Positions 40,873 through 43,424 of a DNA stretch of 43,424 nucleotides are shown one piece after another (positions within the stretch are counted from its first letter, which is position 1; each line of letters starts with the position of its first letter). The notes below the pieces were generated by a model. The model had not been told where the DNA came from and did not search any database. It was given only the letters and a program-made list of their open reading frames with translations. The DNA lies in NCBI GenBank assembly GCA_930986645.1, contig CAKNJS010000021.1, positions 1 through 43,424 on the forward strand, written 5' to 3'. Both the position numbers and the translations under genes were made by a program. Origin of the DNA: an uncultured Lachnoclostridium sp. Its GTDB lineage: Bacteria; Bacillota; Clostridia; Lachnospirales; Lachnospiraceae.

Positions 40873-42597
40873 CTAGCAATCCATGATCATCTCTTCCAGA
40901 GTTCCGCCCGGCTGGATCATCGGGTAGACCATTTCTTCCGGATCAATGATAAATTCGATCAGTGTCGGTGTCTTTGTATTTTTCTTTGCCTCTTCAAATG
41001 CGGCCACAATATCCTCTTTCTTCATAACGCGGATTCCCTTCGCGCCATAGCTCTCTGCCAGTTTTACAAAATCCGGTGTGTATTCCGGCATTTTCTCCCC
41101 GTTTGTCCTTCGGTACAGGGCTCCGGAACGCAGGTTCGTCATACCATAGCGTTTGCCGTAGAAAAGCTTCTGCCACTGGCGCACCATACCCAGATACTCG
41201 TTATTGAATACGCAGAGGATAAGCGGAAGTTCTTCCAGCACTGCCGTGGCAAACTCCTGAATATTCATCTGCATGCCTCCGTCTCCGGAAATAGCAATGA
41301 CAGTCTTATCGGGATTTCCAATCTTCGCTCCGATTGCCGCAGGGAATCCATATCCCATAGTTCCCAGTCCGCCGGATGTGACAAGCTGCTTCTTTTCATT
41401 GATCTCTGCATATTGGGTGACAAACATCTGATGCTGCCCTACGTCCGTTGTGATGATAGCGTCATCAAACTGCCTGTTCATCTCCTGAATAATATCCATC
41501 GGGCTCATATTTCCCCGGTCTTTCATTGTCAGCGGATGTTCTTCTTTCCATGATCTGATCTGTTCCAGCCACTCTTCCGTCTCACATTTTTCCACGTATT
41601 CGTTCATCTTTGTCACAGCCTCAAGGGCATCTGCTACAATCGGCACATGAACATGGATATTTCTGGAAATAGACGCCGTATCAATATCAATATGGACAAT
41701 CTGAGCCTTCGGGGCAAATGCATGGAGCTTGCCTGTGATTCTGTCATTGAATCTTGTTCCGATAGAGAAAAGAAGATCACACTCACTGACCGCCATATTC
41801 GCCGCATACTGGCCGTGCATTCCGAGATTGCCGATATACAGCGGATGACTGGTCGGTACCGCACCCCTTCCCATGATCGTCGTTACCACCGGCACGTTCG
41901 TCTTATTTACAACTTCCGTAAATATCTTATTTGCCCGGGCAATATTTACACCGCCGCCCGCAAGGAAAAGAGGCCTTTTCGCCTTTTTAAGCATTTTGAG
42001 GGCGCGTTTCAGCTGTCCCATATGCACGCTTGTATTCGGTTTATAACCGCGGATATTAACGGAATCCGGATAGTCCGCGCTGCCAAGTTCACACATCACA
42101 TCTTTCGGAAGGTCGATGAGCACTGGTCCCGGACGTCCTGTCCGCGCGATATAAAACGCCTCTTTGATAATACGACCGAGATCTTCACGATTTCTCACTG
42201 TCACGCCGTATTTTGTGATACTGCGTGTGATTCCTACGATATCCACTTCCTGAAATGCGTCATTTCCGATCAGGTGTCTCGCCACCTGCCCTGTAAAGCA
42301 GACAAGAGGAACACTGTCATAGTTTGCCGTTGCAAGTCCTGTTACAAGATTTGTAGCCCCCGGTCCGCTTGTCACCAGACACACGCCTGTCTTTCCAGTT
42401 GTCCTTGCATAAGCATCTGCCTCGTGAACGAGCGCCTGCTCATGGCGGGGAAGGATAACTTTTATGTCATTCTGTTTGTACAGCTCGTCGCTGATATCAA
42501 TGGTACACGCACCCGGATATCCGAAGATTGTGTCCACTCCTTCTTCTTTTAACGCTCTTACCAGTAACTTGTTGCCTGTAATCTGTCTCAATTTCAT
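40873..42597 (-). CDS. ilvB: Acetolactate synthase large (catalytic) subunit
   Basis: A 574-residue ThDP enzyme that condenses two pyruvates, or pyruvate and 2-oxobutyrate, to acetohydroxy acids, the first common step to Val, Leu and Ile. It shows FGYPGACTIDISDEL, the catalytic Glu in LPRHEQALVHEADAYAR, GRPGPVLIDLPKDV, and the ThDP/Mg motif ISGDGGMQMNIQEF to FNNEYLG. The start is the ATG at 42597, with AGAGGAGG directly before it. A longer in-frame reading from 42666 only translates the T-box terminator and is rejected. It is followed by ilvN and controlled by a T-box leader. Confidence 0.96.
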   Translation of the reverse strand: MKLRQITGNKLLVRALKEEGVDTIFGYPGACTIDISDELYKQNDIKVILPRHEQALVHEADAYARTTGKTGVCLVTSGPGATNLVTGLATANYDSVPLVCFTGQVARHLIGNDAFQEVDIVGITRSITKYGVTVRNREDLGRIIKEAFYIARTGRPGPVLIDLPKDVMCELGSADYPDSVNIRGYKPNTSVHMGQLKRALKMLKKAKRPLFLAGGGVNIARANKIFTEVVNKTNVPVVTTIMGRGAVPTSHPLYIGNLGMHGQYAANMAVSECDLLFSIGTRFNDRITGKLHAFAPKAQIVHIDIDTASISRNIHVHVPIVADALEAVTKMNEYVEKCETEEWLEQIRSWKEEHPLTMKDRGNMSPMDIIQEMNRQFDDAIITTDVGQHQMFVTQYAEINEKKQLVTSGGLGTMGYGFPAAIGAKIGNPDKTVIAISGDGGMQMNIQEFATAVLEELPLILCVFNNEYLGMVRQWQKLFYGKRYGMTNLRSGALYRRTNGEKMPEYTPDFVKLAESYGAKGIRVMKKEDIVAAFEEAKKNTKTPTLIEFIIDPEEMVYPMIQPGGTLEEMIMDC

Positions 42598-42644
42598 ACC
42601 TCCTCTTTGCAAAACGGATGCTCCGGACTCTCGGTCGTTACATA

Positions 42645-42676
42645 CAAAAAAATCCCTGAGCATCATATGCTCAGGG
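42645..42676 (-). terminator. T-box-controlled terminator of ilvBN
   Basis: CCCTGAGCAT (42654-42663) pairs perfectly with ATGCTCAGGG (42667-42676) around a 3-nt loop, followed by a T-run (42652-42645) on the minus strand, between the T-box motif and ilvB. Confidence 0.93.
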
Positions 42677-43015
42677 CGAATCCTTCATCCGTGTTACCAC
42701 CTGAATTCAGAGAAAATCTCTGCACTCTGCCGGTACGGGAATCAACCTGACCAGCTCTCTCCTGATCATTCGTTTCATCCGATACCGCTTCCCTGTAACG
42801 TGGGAAAACGTTGAAGCCTACTTGTACTGTCCGACGCAGGCTGTGCCTGTACCGGCACTGATGGATCAATGCCCTGCCGCCGCGTGTATAAGTACGTTCA
42901 GTCCACTGCTCGAAGGCTACTTCCATAATCCCTTCACGAAGATTTGCACCGTCCATCTTCTCTCTGTGCATCCGAAGATTATGTACTCCTCCCTGTCACT
43001 GCATTTCTGATAGTT
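42645..43015 (-). promoter_or_regulatory. T-box leader of ilvBN
   Basis: A minus-strand leader of about 360 nt. It contains the conserved T-box AGGTGGTAACACGG (42702-42689) just before the terminator. Stem I begins GGGAGGAGTACATAATC with the AGTA element, and its 3' strand reads GATTATGGAAGTAGCC. The specifier directly after GAA is GUA (42920-42918), a valine codon. Uncharged tRNA-Val would therefore prevent termination. The specifier assignment is by motif position only. Confidence 0.88.
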
Positions 43016-43058
43016 AAAAATTTAAATACATTATAGTGTGTATTTTTAACTATGTCAA
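43010..43058 (-). promoter_or_regulatory. Consensus ilvB promoter with a 12-bp inverted repeat
   Basis: TTGACA (43058-43053), 17-bp spacer, TATAAT (43035-43030), both perfect. ATAGTTAAAAAT (43010-43021) and ATTTTTAACTAT (43042-43053) are exact inverted copies flanking the -10. This DNA-level operator would add to the T-box. Confidence 0.85.
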
Positions 43059-43100
43059 TCACGTTTTCTTGATCTTTTTTAATCATAAACAAAAAATATT

Positions 43101-43424
43101 TTAAGACTGCTTTTTCTCCCATCTGACTTCTGCATGTTTACCGCAATGGGCAAGTCCGATGAAATAAACAGTTCCGTCCATGCCCGCATCATATTTTTTC
43201 TCTTTAATCTGGCTGACTGCATCTGATGCAAGTTCTCCCAAATCCTGTGATTCATCTTTTGTATATTTGAACTCCATGATCATACCGGGATACTGCGGTT
43301 TTCTACCTCGGAGCACGATATCTCCCCGGCCGCTTCCATTCTCCCTGTTACTGCTTACTTCATAGTGTCTCTGCATAAACGCGCACATTCCGAGCATCAT
43401 CATATGATAGCTGTTCTCACTCTT
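43101..43424 (-). CDS. PD-(D/E)XK nuclease-superfamily C-terminal domain protein, partial
   Basis: The 3' end of a gene that enters from the right edge. The 107 visible residues read SENSYHMMMLGMCAFMQRHYEVSSNRENGSGRGDIVLRG and then PGMIMEFKYTKDESQDLGELASDAVSQIKEKKYD. This matches the PF08011 PD-(D/E)XK domain that ends AAA-ATPase-like proteins (DUF1703 group). The catalytic Asp lies in GRGDIVL and E-x-K in MEFKYTK. Proteins of this type are multi-copy in gut Clostridia and Bacteroidetes and their role is unknown. No upstream ATPase part is in the window. Only about 40 bp separate its end from the ilvB promoter region. Confidence 0.85.
   Translation of the reverse strand, partial: KSENSYHMMMLGMCAFMQRHYEVSSNRENGSGRGDIVLRGRKPQYPGMIMEFKYTKDESQDLGELASDAVSQIKEKKYDAGMDGTVYFIGLAHCGKHAEVRWEKKQS

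Noticed and set aside
41647-42552. 301-codon plus-strand ORF opposite ilvB
   Set aside because: Antisense shadow of ilvB with no domain or ribosome site.
42598-42666. In-frame upstream start for ilvB (MMLRDFFVCNDRE...)
   Set aside because: It translates the terminator hairpin and U-run of the T-box leader. The ATG at 42597 has a perfect ribosome site and matches the family N-terminus.
42663-42971. 102-codon ORF in the ilvB leader
   Set aside because: It lies wholly in the T-box RNA, has no homology and no ribosome site.

Overview
The window looks like a chromosomal segment of a gut anaerobe of the Clostridia, most probably a Lachnospiraceae member. The pointers are strong AGGAGG-type ribosome binding sites, sigma-A promoters close to TTGACA/TATAAT, a T-box leader, an M-box riboswitch, a purine riboswitch, a mannose-family PTS, a YesM/YesN two-component pair and a PF08011-type nuclease tail. 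No species is claimed. No tRNA, rRNA, CRISPR array or transposase gene was seen.

Region 1 (1-17.2 kb) is a purine and ureide catabolic island of the kind linked to selenium-dependent molybdenum hydroxylases (compare E. coli ygeW-ygfU). On the minus strand are an NCS2 purine permease (cut by the left edge) and ssnA. Divergently, on the plus strand, run a YheO/DauR-type regulator, diaminopropionate ammonia-lyase (ygeX/dpaL), ygeY, ygeW, ridA and carbamate kinase. On the minus strand follow guanine deaminase, the XdhA molybdopterin subunit and an XdhB-XdhC fusion, behind a variant purine riboswitch, and upstream of them an XdhC/YqeB-like factor and PepD. The proposed logic is: guanine to xanthine to further ring-opened products, YgeY and YgeW releasing carbamoyl phosphate, ArcC making ATP from it, YgeX turning 2,3-diaminopropionate into pyruvate and ammonia, and RidA clearing 2-aminoacrylate.

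Region 2 (17.2-19.2 kb) holds a gamma-carbonic-anhydrase-like hexapeptide protein, a DUF554 membrane protein without its N-terminus, and a sugar O-acetyltransferase abutting that broken end.

Region 3 (19.3-29.3 kb) is an ABC sugar-type importer operon with an unusual ADP-ribosylglycohydrolase-family protein. Its solute-binding protein gene carries an in-frame amber codon. A divergent YesM/YesN two-component system and a PatB/MalY-type C-S lyase follow.

Region 4 (29.3-31.1 kb) is an M-box riboswitch, terminator and mgtE, with a strongly initiated small ORF overlapping the mgtE start.

Region 5 (31.1-38.7 kb) is a probable fucosylated-glycan operon: GH29 fucosidase, EIIAB-EIIC-EIID and a SIS-domain isomerase. 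Next to it are cutC, an RpiR-type regulator and a Gfo/Idh/MocA oxidoreductase.

Region 6 (38.9-43.1 kb) is branched-chain amino-acid synthesis: ilvE and T-box-controlled ilvB-ilvN, separated by a cluster of palindromic repeats. The right edge cuts a PD-(D/E)XK-tailed protein.
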